The notes under the pieces are model-generated. The model was not told the origin of the DNA. It searched no databases and saw nothing but the letters and a program-made list of their open reading frames with translations. Made by a program: the position numbers and the translations under genes. A DNA stretch of 64,000 bases from Bordetella genomosp. 5. GTDB taxonomy: Bacteria; Pseudomonadota; Gammaproteobacteria; Burkholderiales; Burkholderiaceae_B. The stretch covers positions 310,001-374,000 of the forward strand of contig NZ_NEVN01000007.1 of the NCBI RefSeq assembly GCF_002261475.1, written 5' to 3'. Of the stretch, positions 16,823-24,812 are shown in pieces. The first letter of the stretch is position 1. Every line of letters begins with the position of its first letter.

Positions 16823-17158
16823 ATGAACACTCGCAAACTGATCGCCGCTATCGCTATCGGCAGCACCGCCATCCTGGGTACGACCGCTTACGCCGCCGAC
16901 GACGGCAAGCCCAAGCAGTCGGTCGGCGAATACGCCGGCGACGCCGCCGTCACCACCAAGGTGAAGGCCGCCATCGTGGCCGAAAAGGATCTGAGCGCCC
17001 TGGACGTGGCCGTGGAAACCAACAACGGCGTCGTGACGCTGACCGGCACCGTCGGCACCGCCGACCAGGCCGACCGCGCCGCCAAGGTTGCGCGTGGCGT
17101 CGACGGCGTCAAGCAAGTCGAAAACAAGGTCAAGGTGGACCCGGCCAAGGCCAAGTAA
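16823..17158 (+). CDS. Periplasmic BON domain protein (OsmY-like)
   Basis: A 111-aa protein with a signal peptide (about 1-24, cleavage near TAYAAD) and one BON domain (about 38-107) with the pattern TTKVKAAIV...VVTLTGTVGT...VDGVKQVENKV. BON domains are thought to bind phospholipid, and OsmY relatives act in envelope and osmotic stress. I chose the ATG at 16823, preceded by TGGAG. The in-frame extension back to 16415 runs through the DUF1328 gene and is rejected. It is the last gene of the stress trio. Confidence 0.9.
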   Translation: MNTRKLIAAIAIGSTAILGTTAYAADDGKPKQSVGEYAGDAAVTTKVKAAIVAEKDLSALDVAVETNNGVVTLTGTVGTADQADRAAKVARGVDGVKQVENKVKVDPAKAK

Positions 17159-17254
17159 TAGGCCAACCGGAAGGCCGCGCAAGCGGCCTTCACGCACCGC
17201 TTCGCGCGGTCTTGCTTTGAGTGACCCCGTCCATCCCCGCGATGGACGAATCTT

Positions 17255-17281
17255 CCGGGCCCCTGTGGCCCGGTTTTTTTT
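17255..17281 (+). terminator. Rho-independent terminator of the stress trio
   Basis: CCGGGCC and GGCCCGG pair across a five-base loop, followed by eight Ts. A second perfect hairpin at 17171-17190 (AAGGCCGC, GCAA loop, GCGGCCTT) sits nearer the BON gene without a T-run and may protect the mRNA end. Confidence 0.85.
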
Positions 17282-17349
17282 GTCTTGGGACCGTGCAGGT
17301 CGCGTCGTCATGCGGCCACGGGCGACGACACGGGCCGGGCCGCCGCGCT

Positions 17350-17850
17350 TCAAGCCGCCGCCGGCGGCTCCCCCCCGGCATGCGATTCGCACGCCATCCG
17401 CTCGGCCACCTTCGCGTCCCAGCCCCGTTCGCGGCAGAGCACATCGAATTCGCGCGCCAGATCGGCCAGCGCGATACGGCCCAGGCGCTCGACCAGCAGG
17501 GCCTCGGCCTGCCTGAGCGCGTCGTCCAGCGCGGCGTTGACCACCTGCTCCACCCCGCACTCGGGATTCTCGACCTCGTTGCCGATGGCAAAAATGCGCG
17601 GCCCGCCGACGGCGTTGTGCACGTCGAGCAGCGTCACCCGCGCGAGGTCGCAGGCGAGCGACCATCCGCCACCGTGGCCCTTTTCCGAACGCACATAGCC
17701 CGCTTGCCGCAGACCCGCCATGGTCCGGCGCACCACCACCGGGTTCGTGCCTAGCATTTTGGCGATCTGCTCGGAGGTGTAAGGCGCGTCGTGCCGCGCC
17801 ATATGCAGCAGCACGTGCAGCATGCGCGATAGACGGCTGTCGCTTCGCAT
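17350..17850 (-). CDS. Rrf2 family transcriptional regulator
   Basis: A 166-aa winged-helix regulator of the Rrf2 family: MLHVLLHMARHDAPYTSEQIA, then a recognition helix in TNPVVVRRTMAGLRQAGYV, then the GHGGGWSLA wing. Family members such as IscR and NsrR bind Fe-S through three closely spaced Cys; here the Cys (about 68, 98, 140) are far apart, so a classic cluster site is missing. I chose the ATG at 17850 because GGGAG lies upstream. It is divergent from a flavoprotein gene, with a long operator-like dyad between them, so it probably controls itself and that gene. Confidence 0.9.
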   Translation of the reverse strand: MRSDSRLSRMLHVLLHMARHDAPYTSEQIAKMLGTNPVVVRRTMAGLRQAGYVRSEKGHGGGWSLACDLARVTLLDVHNAVGGPRIFAIGNEVENPECGVEQVVNAALDDALRQAEALLVERLGRIALADLAREFDVLCRERGWDAKVAERMACESHAGGEPPAAA

Positions 17851-17872
17851 CGAATGTTCTCCCTGTCGAATA

Positions 17873-17946
17873 CGAAACATTATAAGTTGCGTGATGCCCC
17901 GCGCGCGGCTACCATGACGGCACATCACGTAACTTTAAATGTTTCG
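17873..17946. promoter_or_regulatory. Long operator-like dyad between the Rrf2 gene and its divergent partner
   Basis: A 24-base arm at 17873-17896 matches the reverse complement of 17923-17946 at 21 of 24 positions, with 26 bases between. Each arm contains an AAC-N7-GTT core (17876-17888 and 17931-17943), as expected for two copies of one regulator site facing the two divergent promoters. Confidence 0.7.
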
Positions 17947-17982
17947 ATAGGCCGGCACACCGGCCGCACGCAAGGAGCCCGT

Positions 17983-18873
17983 ATGTTTCATGACGCCCTC
18001 ATCATCGGCGGCAGCTATGCCGGCATGGCCGCCGCTCTGCAGTTGGCACGCGCACGGCGGCGCGTCCTGGTCGTCGACGCAGGTCAGCGACGCAACCGCT
18101 ACGCCGCGCACTCGCATGGCTTTCTGACCCGGGACGGCGAGTCGCCCGCTGCCATCGCCGATATCGCGCGGCAGCAGTTGCTGGCCTACGACACGGTGAC
18201 GTGGATCGACGGCACGGCGGAATCGGCCGAGCGCGTCGACGGCGGTTTCAGCGTGACGATCGGCAAGACGGGCGCGGCGCGCGCCCGGCGCCTCATTCTG
18301 GCCACCGGCCTGCGCGACCACCTCCCCGAGCTGCCCGGTCTGGCCGAGCGCTGGGGCCGATCGGCCTTCATGTGTCCGTACTGCGACGGCTATGAACTCG
18401 ATCGCGGCCCGGTCGGCGTGCTGGCCACGTCGGCGCTCGCCATGCACCAGGCCCTGCTGCTGCCGGATTGGGGGCCGACCACGCTGTTGCTGAATGGGGC
18501 GTTCGTGCCCGATGCGGATCAGGCCGCACAGCTGGCGGCGCGCGGCGTCGTGATCGAACCCGCGCCCGTGCTGCGGCTCGAGGGCAAGGCCGACGTGGTC
18601 ATGGGCGATGGCCGGACGCTGTCTTTCGCCGCCGTGTTCGTCGCGACCCGGATCGAGCTTGCCAGTCCGATCGGCGCCACCCTGGGCTGCGCCCTGGACG
18701 ACTGGCCCCAGGGCCAGACGCTGCGCACCGATGCACTAAAAGCGACCACGGTCGAAGGCGTGTACGCCTGCGGCGACGCGATCCGGGCCGCGGGCTCGGT
18801 GTCACTCGCCGTCGCGGACGGCGCCATGGCCGGCATGGCGGTGCACCGATCGCTCGTGTTCCCCGCGCACTGA
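17983..18873 (+). CDS. Thioredoxin-reductase-like FAD-dependent oxidoreductase
   Basis: A 296-aa flavoprotein. The N-terminal FAD Rossmann motif is IIGGSYAGMAA, a CPYC redox pair lies at 131-134, and a C-terminal GVYACGDA motif binds FAD. This is the thioredoxin reductase fold and length. The partner protein is unknown; no thioredoxin gene is adjacent. I chose the ATG at 17983, with AAGGAG upstream; the longer frame would cross the operator region. It is divergent from the Rrf2 regulator, which probably represses it. Confidence 0.9.
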   Translation: MFHDALIIGGSYAGMAAALQLARARRRVLVVDAGQRRNRYAAHSHGFLTRDGESPAAIADIARQQLLAYDTVTWIDGTAESAERVDGGFSVTIGKTGAARARRLILATGLRDHLPELPGLAERWGRSAFMCPYCDGYELDRGPVGVLATSALAMHQALLLPDWGPTTLLLNGAFVPDADQAAQLAARGVVIEPAPVLRLEGKADVVMGDGRTLSFAAVFVATRIELASPIGATLGCALDDWPQGQTLRTDALKATTVEGVYACGDAIRAAGSVSLAVADGAMAGMAVHRSLVFPAH

Positions 18874-18894
18874 GGCAGGCGCGGGGGCAGCGCA

Positions 18895-19773
18895 TCAGGG
18901 CAGGCGGACTTCGCCCTGCCCCAATTCGATCACGCGGCCTCCGACCTGAATCGCGCCCTCGGCGCGCAGGTCGAGCAGCAGACGGCAGGGCCGGGACACC
19001 TGATCGCCCTGGCTCACGCGCAGGCTGGCCGGCAGGGTTTCGCCGCGCGAGAGCAGCCAGCCGCCCAGGTTGGCGCACGCCGACCCGGTGCCCGGATCCT
19101 CGGCCACGCCGCCGCCCGACTTGGCGAAGAAATAGCGCGCGGTCACGGGGCGTCGGCCATCGGCCTGCGCGTCGCCTTCGAACGCGAACACATAAGCGGT
19201 GCGGCGTCCCAGGCTGGACAGCTCCCATTCATCGAGCCGCGCGCCATCCGGTTGCGCGCGCAACACCGCCTCGGCGGTCTTGACCGGCACCAGCAGTTGG
19301 TCGGCGCCGGTATCGACCCAGCGCGGTGCATCCAGCAAATCCGACTCGGCCAGACCGAGGTGGCTCGCAATCGTGGCGGGGTCGAGCTTGGCCGCCGCCG
19401 TGCGCGGCGCGCCCTCGGTGGGCGCCGTGAGCGTCCAGGTATCGCCTTGTGCCCGCACGCCGACAATGCCGGACGGGAACGACAGCCTGACCTGATCGCC
19501 CTTGCCTTGCAGCGCACGCACGACATGCGCCGTGCCGAGCGTGGGATGTCCGGCAAAGCGCATCTCGTAGCCCGGCGTGAAGATCCGCACGCGTGCATCG
19601 GCGCCATCGGTGGCCGGCAGCACGAACGTGGTCTCGGACAGATTGAACTGCAGCGCCAGGGCCTGCATGGTGGCATCGTCCATGCCTTGCGCGTCTTCGA
19701 ACACGCACAGCGGATTGCCGTCGAACGTGGACTCGGCAAAGACATTGAGCAGACGATAACGATAGATCTTCAT
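18895..19773 (-). CDS. PhzF family isomerase/epimerase-like protein
   Basis: A 292-aa protein of the PhzF fold, two diaminopimelate-epimerase-like halves. Landmarks are FDGNPLCVFEDA near the start, NLSETTFVLP with the conserved Glu, GHPTLGTAHV and the C-terminal DPGTGSACANLGGWLL. No phenazine genes are nearby, so the substrate is unknown, as for most PhzF relatives. The ATG at 19773 has GAGGAG upstream. It converges on the flavoprotein gene. Confidence 0.9.
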   Translation of the reverse strand: MKIYRYRLLNVFAESTFDGNPLCVFEDAQGMDDATMQALALQFNLSETTFVLPATDGADARVRIFTPGYEMRFAGHPTLGTAHVVRALQGKGDQVRLSFPSGIVGVRAQGDTWTLTAPTEGAPRTAAAKLDPATIASHLGLAESDLLDAPRWVDTGADQLLVPVKTAEAVLRAQPDGARLDEWELSSLGRRTAYVFAFEGDAQADGRRPVTARYFFAKSGGGVAEDPGTGSACANLGGWLLSRGETLPASLRVSQGDQVSRPCRLLLDLRAEGAIQVGGRVIELGQGEVRLP

Positions 19774-19928
19774 GGCGGGCCGCTCCTCGGGCACATCGAA
19801 CGAGCGGCCACTATACCGGCGGCCCCGCGCGCCTCACAGATACAGTTCTGCCGAAACGCGCCGGCACAGCCGGGCCGGCGCACCGGTACAGCGAGCGCCC
19901 CGCCGCGATCGGCGAGGCGTGCTGGCGC

Positions 19929-21350
19929 TCACCAGGCGATGAAGAACAGATACCAGGCGAGGCAGAACGGCACGAGCCCGGCGGCGGCCATGCCCCACGC
20001 GAGCGCGCGTCGCGGCAGGCCGTGGCCACGCTGCGCCAGCACTCGCCACAGCAGGCGCAGCGTCCAGGCCACCGCGAGCGACAGCAGCGTGAGCCGTACC
20101 GGCGTGGCCCAGCCCGTGCGCACGCCTTCGTGCTGCAGCAGGGTGAGCGTGGTGGCCGACAGGCCGAGAAACACGCCGATGCCCGCCGTGGGAATCAGGG
20201 CCTGCGCCAGCTTGTGCAGGCCGGCGAATCGGCCGTGCGCGACGTGGTCGGGATGTTCGGCATCGGCCGGCGCGACGACCGCGGCGGTGAGCGGCGCGAT
20301 GCGATCGGACAGCCACAGCGCCAGCCACGCCACACCGCCCACGCACACGGTGCTGCCCGCGCAGAACGCCAGGATCGCCCCGCCGTCGAGCCACGAGAAG
20401 CTGTCGTTCACCTCGGGATAGTGCGTGAGGATGAACCAGGGCGCGTTGTCCGCCAGCGGCCACATGATGTCGTGCTCGACCAGCCAGGTGGCGGCCCATT
20501 GCTTGAGCGTGACGTACCAGGGGCTCGCGCTCCAGAGAAACGCGCCGATCGCGATGCCCATCAGGCCGAACAGGATGAGCGCGGTCTGCCAGCCGTCTCC
20601 CTGAGCCACCTGCACGATTTCTTCTTCGGGCGAGCGCGGCGTGAGCTGGATCGCGCCGCGGTAGTCGCTGCAGCGGCCACAGACATGGCAATCCCCGGCC
20701 CCCTTCATATGACGCAGCGGCACCAGCGGCGCGCAATTGACCGGTTCGATCCGGATCACCGGATGGCGCCAGGCCTCTTCATTGACCTTGAAATGCCAGG
20801 GCGCCAGCTTGGCGAGCAGATTGAACACGCCGTTGACCGGGCACAGATACTTGCACCACACGCGCTTGCTGCGGCCGTAGAGGTAGCCCACGATCATGGC
20901 CGCGACGGTCGAGCCGCCCAGCACCGCCAGCACGGCCAGCGGATACTGATACACGCTCACCAGCTGGCCGTAGACCGTGGTGAGCGCGAACGCCACGAAC
21001 GGCCAGCCGCCCCAGCGCATCCACTTCGGAATCGCGCGGCCGCGGCCGCGCTCGCTGGCCCACTCCGTCAGCATGCCCTCCGGGCAGAGCCACCCGCACC
21101 AGGCGCGCCCGAGGATCGGCATCGACACCAGCACGAAGGGCCACCACACGCCCCAGAACGCGAACTGCGCCACGATGGTCAGGTTGTCGACCACCGATGC
21201 CGCGTTGTCGGGCAGCGGCAGACAGGCGGGCACGATGAGCAGAAAAGCGTAAACCGCGACGATCCCCCACTGCAGCTTGCGCAGCAACGGGGCATGGTCG
21301 CGGAGAAAGTCGGCAAAGCGGGCGGTCGCCCGCCCGAGCACAGCTGCCAT
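19929..21350 (-). CDS. ftrD: Polyferredoxin of the ferrous iron importer (FtrD-like)
   Basis: A 473-aa inner-membrane iron-sulfur protein related to NapH/RdxA. Several membrane helices are visible (about 28-46, 65-85, 117-155, 250-275, 320-350 and others). Cys clusters lie at 85/89 and 166/170, plus 206 with 221/224/227 in a ferredoxin-like CHVCGRC stretch. In FtrABCD systems this protein is thought to pass electrons that support iron oxidation or reduction during uptake. It is the last gene of a four-gene operon, 45 bases after ftrC. Confidence 0.88.
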   Translation of the reverse strand: MAAVLGRATARFADFLRDHAPLLRKLQWGIVAVYAFLLIVPACLPLPDNAASVVDNLTIVAQFAFWGVWWPFVLVSMPILGRAWCGWLCPEGMLTEWASERGRGRAIPKWMRWGGWPFVAFALTTVYGQLVSVYQYPLAVLAVLGGSTVAAMIVGYLYGRSKRVWCKYLCPVNGVFNLLAKLAPWHFKVNEEAWRHPVIRIEPVNCAPLVPLRHMKGAGDCHVCGRCSDYRGAIQLTPRSPEEEIVQVAQGDGWQTALILFGLMGIAIGAFLWSASPWYVTLKQWAATWLVEHDIMWPLADNAPWFILTHYPEVNDSFSWLDGGAILAFCAGSTVCVGGVAWLALWLSDRIAPLTAAVVAPADAEHPDHVAHGRFAGLHKLAQALIPTAGIGVFLGLSATTLTLLQHEGVRTGWATPVRLTLLSLAVAWTLRLLWRVLAQRGHGLPRRALAWGMAAAGLVPFCLAWYLFFIAW

Positions 21351-21395
21351 GGTAGAACCTTAAAGAATCATCCGGGGTGGTGCCGCTCCGGCATG

Positions 21396-22241
21396 TCAGG
21401 AGACCGCGCGGGCCGGACGACCCGCGGCGCCGCGGCTGGCGCGGCCGAGCAACAGCCAGACCACCACCCAGTAGGCCACCCAGATCAGCACCGACGAGAG
21501 CGCAGGGAACGCGCGATAACCCGCGAAATCCGCCAGCAACTTGCCCAGGCCGCTGCTGTCGTCGAGCAGCCACGAGCTGTCCCACACCGGATCGACCAGC
21601 GTCGGCACGACGCCGAGCGAGATCAGGCGGTCGATGCCACCGACCAGCAGCGCACCGGCGAGCAGCAGCAGGAGCACTTCGGTCAGCACAAAAAAGCGGC
21701 GCCAGGTGATGAGCTTGCCGCCCAGCTGCAGCAGCCAGAACGTCAGCAGCGCGACGGCAAAACCACCGAGACCCGCGAGCGTGAGCGCCAGCGCGCCGCC
21801 CTCCTGCTGCGCGGCCGCCACCGTGCCATAAAGAAACACCACGGTCTCGCTGCCCTCGCGCGCCACGGCGATCATGACCAGCACGAAGAGGCCCCACCAG
21901 CTGTCCCGGACGAGAGACTCCTGCGCACCGCCTTCGAGCTCTCGCTTGAGGGTGCGGCCGTGGCGCTTCATCCAGACCACCATCTGCACGACGAGCGCGC
22001 AGGCGACGAGCGACATGCCCGCCTGGAACCACTCCTGGCCCTCGTCGCTCAGCCACTCGGACACGCCCAGCAGCACCAGCGCCAGCGCCAATGCGAGCGC
22101 CAGCCCGGCGGCCACGCCGCCCCACAGATAAGGCATGCCGCGGCGCCCTTGCGGCGCGGCGCGCAGCCAGGTGTACAGAATGCCCACGACGAGCAGGGCT
22201 TCGACGCTTTCGCGCCAGACGATGAATAGAACCTGTTCCAT
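21396..22241 (-). CDS. ftrC: FTR1-family high-affinity iron permease
   Basis: A 281-aa inner-membrane permease of the FTR1/EfeU family. The two REXXE iron-binding motifs are present: RESVE at 10-14 and REGSE at 128-132. About seven membrane helices can be seen. It should carry iron across the inner membrane after handling by FtrA and FtrB. It starts 13 bases after the ftrB stop. Confidence 0.93.
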   Translation of the reverse strand: MEQVLFIVWRESVEALLVVGILYTWLRAAPQGRRGMPYLWGGVAAGLALALALALVLLGVSEWLSDEGQEWFQAGMSLVACALVVQMVVWMKRHGRTLKRELEGGAQESLVRDSWWGLFVLVMIAVAREGSETVVFLYGTVAAAQQEGGALALTLAGLGGFAVALLTFWLLQLGGKLITWRRFFVLTEVLLLLLAGALLVGGIDRLISLGVVPTLVDPVWDSSWLLDDSSGLGKLLADFAGYRAFPALSSVLIWVAYWVVVWLLLGRASRGAAGRPARAVS

Positions 22242-22254
22242 GAAACTCTCGCGC

Positions 22255-22605
22255 TCAGTCTTTGGGCTTGACCACCAGCGTGCCCTTCACGTCCTGGTGG
22301 AAGTCATCGAAGAACGGATACTCGCCGGGCCGCGAAATCGTGATGACCACAAAGGACTTCACGCCCGGGCCCAGCACTTTTTCCTTGCGCAGCGGAATGC
22401 TCTCGAACTCGACGGGCGCGTTGCTCTCGTTGATGAGTTCGATCTTGAAGCGCCCTGCCGGCACTTCGAGCCGCGCGGGCTCGAAGGTGCCGTCGGGTTT
22501 GAAGGTCAGCGTGAACGTCGGCAACTCGGCGGCGCGCGCGGCCTGGGGCCACGCCAGCGCCACGGCCAGCACGCACGCGAACAATCCTGCCCACAAGGCG
22601 CGCAC
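22255..22605 (-). CDS. ftrB: Periplasmic cupredoxin of the ferrous iron importer
   Basis: A 116-aa exported protein with a signal peptide (about 1-25, ending near ARAAE) and a small cupredoxin-like beta domain. FtrB is proposed to oxidise Fe2+ bound by FtrA before FTR1 uptake. No ATG fits. A GTG at 22605, two bases after the ftrA stop, gives a proper signal peptide; the longer frame would run inside ftrA. Tight spacing argues for coupled translation. Confidence 0.85.
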   Translation of the reverse strand: MRALWAGLFACVLAVALAWPQAARAAELPTFTLTFKPDGTFEPARLEVPAGRFKIELINESNAPVEFESIPLRKEKVLGPGVKSFVVITISRPGEYPFFDDFHQDVKGTLVVKPKD

Positions 22606-22607
22606 GA

Positions 22608-23147
22608 TCAGTACCCGCCCTTCTTGCCGGTGCCGGCGAAGACGAATTCGTAATCGATGTCGAAGGGTTCGAACCACGGACCCACGCCGGTTTCCTTGTC
22701 GACGTGGCGGCCGAAGTGGCTCATCTTGTCGGCCGAGGGCGGCAGGATCGAATACTTGAGCTTGTACTTGCCGGGACCGTCGAGCTTGACGTTGTCGCCG
22801 TAGTGCGGACCGTCGTTGGCCACCATGGGCATGAACGTGCCCTTCTGCACCTTGTCGCTACCGACCTTTTGCAGCTCGTACTTGACCACGAGATACGGCA
22901 TCCATTCGCCTTCGGGGAAGCCCGTGACGTTGCCGGCGGTGGCGTGGATGTCGGCTTCGAGGTGAACATCGGAATCCTTGGCCGGACGCATCATGCCCGG
23001 AGGATCCATCTCGATCGGCTGCAGGTAGACAGCACCGATTTCCATGCCGCCTTTTTCCACGGGCTTGCCGATGGGGTACTCGGCGGCGATCGCGGCGGCG
23101 GAGAACGTCATGCCGGCGAGTGCCAGCACAAGGGCTTTCTTCATCAT
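22608..23147 (-). CDS. ftrA: Periplasmic P19-like iron-binding protein
   Basis: A 179-aa periplasmic protein of the P19/FtrA (Tp34-like) family: signal peptide about 1-22, then EYPIGKPVEKGGMEIGAVYL, a Met-rich EMDPPGMM loop and conserved His and Asp residues that bind metal. It should capture Fe2+ in the periplasm. The first of two adjacent ATGs (23147) is best spaced from AAGGA. It is the first gene of ftrABCD. The leader carries CAGTTC-N12-GAACTG (23172-23195), a possible regulatory dyad; I see no clear Fur box. Confidence 0.92.
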   Translation of the reverse strand: MMKKALVLALAGMTFSAAAIAAEYPIGKPVEKGGMEIGAVYLQPIEMDPPGMMRPAKDSDVHLEADIHATAGNVTGFPEGEWMPYLVVKYELQKVGSDKVQKGTFMPMVANDGPHYGDNVKLDGPGKYKLKYSILPPSADKMSHFGRHVDKETGVGPWFEPFDIDYEFVFAGTGKKGGY

Positions 23148-23248
23148 CAGGGGATCCTTGAAAACAGCGGGCAGTTCAAAAACAAACAAGAACTGTTTTC
23201 ATTAATGTAGCCCCGATGAACTGACATTCTCCTTAAGTTAAAGGCTCC

Positions 23249-23283
23249 AAAACAAAGCGGCGCCGTATCAACGGCGCCGCTTT
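23249..23283 (-). terminator. Rho-independent terminator of the pha operon
   Basis: A 12-bp stem (23254-23265 with 23272-23283) with a six-base loop. Read on the minus strand it ends in a T-rich TTTGTTTT tract. It closes transcription from phaR and insulates ftrA. Confidence 0.85.
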
Positions 23284-23315
23284 GCGGTGTATCAATCTCG
23301 GATTCGAGCGCGCAA

Positions 23316-23882
23316 TTACTTGCGGCCGCCCGGGGGCGTGGTGCCCGGCGGGAACGGGAAATTTGAGAACATCGCGCGCGTCTGATCCTGCATCTGATCC
23401 TGCATCTGCACGAACAGATTCTTGCTCTGGTCGATGTAGTTGTTCATCATTTTCTGCAGCATGGGCGTCTGCACATTCATGAACTGCGTCCAGGCTTCGG
23501 GACCGAACTGGCTGCCGTAAACGCCCTTGGACTGCTCGGCCATGCGTTGCTGGATTTCCATGAACGCCTGGATGTTCTTCTCGAGGTACGAGCCCATGAT
23601 GCCCTGCATCGCGTGGCCGTAGAAACGGATGATCTGCGAGAGCATGTTGGACGAGAACATCGGCATGCCGCCGCTCTCTTCTTCGAGAATGATCTGCAGC
23701 AGAATGCTGCGCGTGAGGTCTTCGCCGCTCTTGGCGTCGACGACCTGGAATTCTTCGTTGGCCAGCACCAGTTGCTTGACGTCGGCCAGCGTGATGTACG
23801 TGCTCGTCTGCGTGTCGTACAGGCGGCGGTTGGGATACTTCTTGATGAGGCGCAGGGCGGCGCCCGTTTGTGCTTGCGTCAT
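23316..23882 (-). CDS. phaR: Polyhydroxyalkanoate synthesis repressor PhaR
   Basis: A 188-aa regulator. The N-terminal DNA-binding domain (about 10-75) has the family signature IKKYPNRRLYDTQTSTYITL. PHB accumulation-regulatory repeats follow (about 75-165), then a Gln/Met-rich tail with MQDQMQDQ repeats. PhaR binds both PHA granules and phasin promoters and frees the DNA when polymer appears. It lies downstream of phaC and phaB, the usual order in this group. Confidence 0.95.
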   Translation of the reverse strand: MTQAQTGAALRLIKKYPNRRLYDTQTSTYITLADVKQLVLANEEFQVVDAKSGEDLTRSILLQIILEEESGGMPMFSSNMLSQIIRFYGHAMQGIMGSYLEKNIQAFMEIQQRMAEQSKGVYGSQFGPEAWTQFMNVQTPMLQKMMNNYIDQSKNLFVQMQDQMQDQTRAMFSNFPFPPGTTPPGGRK

Positions 23883-23991
23883 GTCTGTCCCCGAGATCGG
23901 GAGATCTCTTTAACTTTGAATGATTTTACGTGCATTGCCGGATGCCCGCTGGCAGCGCGCATCCGGCCCTCCTGTGCATGGATGTATGACG

Positions 23992-24729
23992 TCAGCCCAT
24001 ATGCAGCCCGCCGTTGAGCGAGAAGTCGGCGCCCGTGGCGAAACCCGACTCTTCACCCGCCAGCCACGACGTCATGGAAGCGATCTCTTCGGGCGCGCCC
24101 AGGCGGCGCACCGGGATCGTGGCCACGATCTTCTCGAGCACGTCCGGACGAATCGCGCGCACCATGTCCGTGCCGATATAACCCGGCGAGATCGTGTTGA
24201 CGGTCACGCCCTTGCTCGCGAGCTCCTGTGCCAGCGCCATGGTGAAGCCATGAATGCCGGCCTTCGCGGTCGAGTAGTTGGTCTGGCCGAACTGGCCCTT
24301 CTGGCCATTGACCGAGCTGATGTTGATGATGCGGCCGAACTGACGCTCGACCATGCTGTCGATCACCTGCTTGGTGACGTTGAACAGGCTGTTGAGGTTG
24401 GTGTCGATCACCGCGCGCCAATCGTCGACCGTCATTTTGCGGAACAGTCCGTCGCGCGTGATGCCCGCGTTGTTGACCAGCACGTCGACTTCGCCCAGCT
24501 CCGACTTCACCTTGTTGAAGGCATCCACGGTGGATTCCCAGTCGGACACGTTGCCCACCGACGCGTAGAACGTGTAGCCCTGCGCGGCCTGCTCGTCGAT
24601 CCACTGCTGATAATTGCGGCTCGGCCCGCAGCCCGCCACGACGCGGAAACCATCCTTGGCCAGCCGTTGGCAGATCGCCGTTCCGATGCCGCCCATACCG
24701 CCCGTCACATATGCCAGTTTTCCGCTCAT
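23992..24729 (-). CDS. phaB: Acetoacetyl-CoA reductase
   Basis: A 245-aa short-chain dehydrogenase that reduces acetoacetyl-CoA to (R)-3-hydroxybutyryl-CoA with NADPH, the monomer for PHB. Visible are the Rossmann motif TGGMGGIG (9-16), NNAG (86-89), a catalytic Ser near 138-139, and Tyr152 and Lys156 in the YSTAK motif. AAGGAGG precedes the ATG at 24729; the longer open frame begins inside phaC and is rejected. It sits between phaC and phaR. Confidence 0.95.
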   Translation of the reverse strand: MSGKLAYVTGGMGGIGTAICQRLAKDGFRVVAGCGPSRNYQQWIDEQAAQGYTFYASVGNVSDWESTVDAFNKVKSELGEVDVLVNNAGITRDGLFRKMTVDDWRAVIDTNLNSLFNVTKQVIDSMVERQFGRIINISSVNGQKGQFGQTNYSTAKAGIHGFTMALAQELASKGVTVNTISPGYIGTDMVRAIRPDVLEKIVATIPVRRLGAPEEIASMTSWLAGEESGFATGADFSLNGGLHMG

Positions 24730-24779
24730 TTGAAACCCTCCTTGGGGTGACGCACGCATGTTGATGGATGTAGCACCAA

Positions 24780-24800
24780 CGCCCCGCCATGCGCGGGGCG
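24780..24800 (-). other. Intercistronic hairpin between phaC and phaB
   Basis: CGCCCCGC and GCGGGGCG pair across a CATGC loop with no T-run. It probably acts in mRNA processing or stability rather than termination. Confidence 0.35.
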
Positions 24801-24812
24801 CGGTAGTGAGGT

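Noticed and set aside
17171-17190. Main terminator of the BON gene
   Set aside because: A strong hairpin but no T-run. The hairpin at 17255-17281 with eight Ts is the better terminator.
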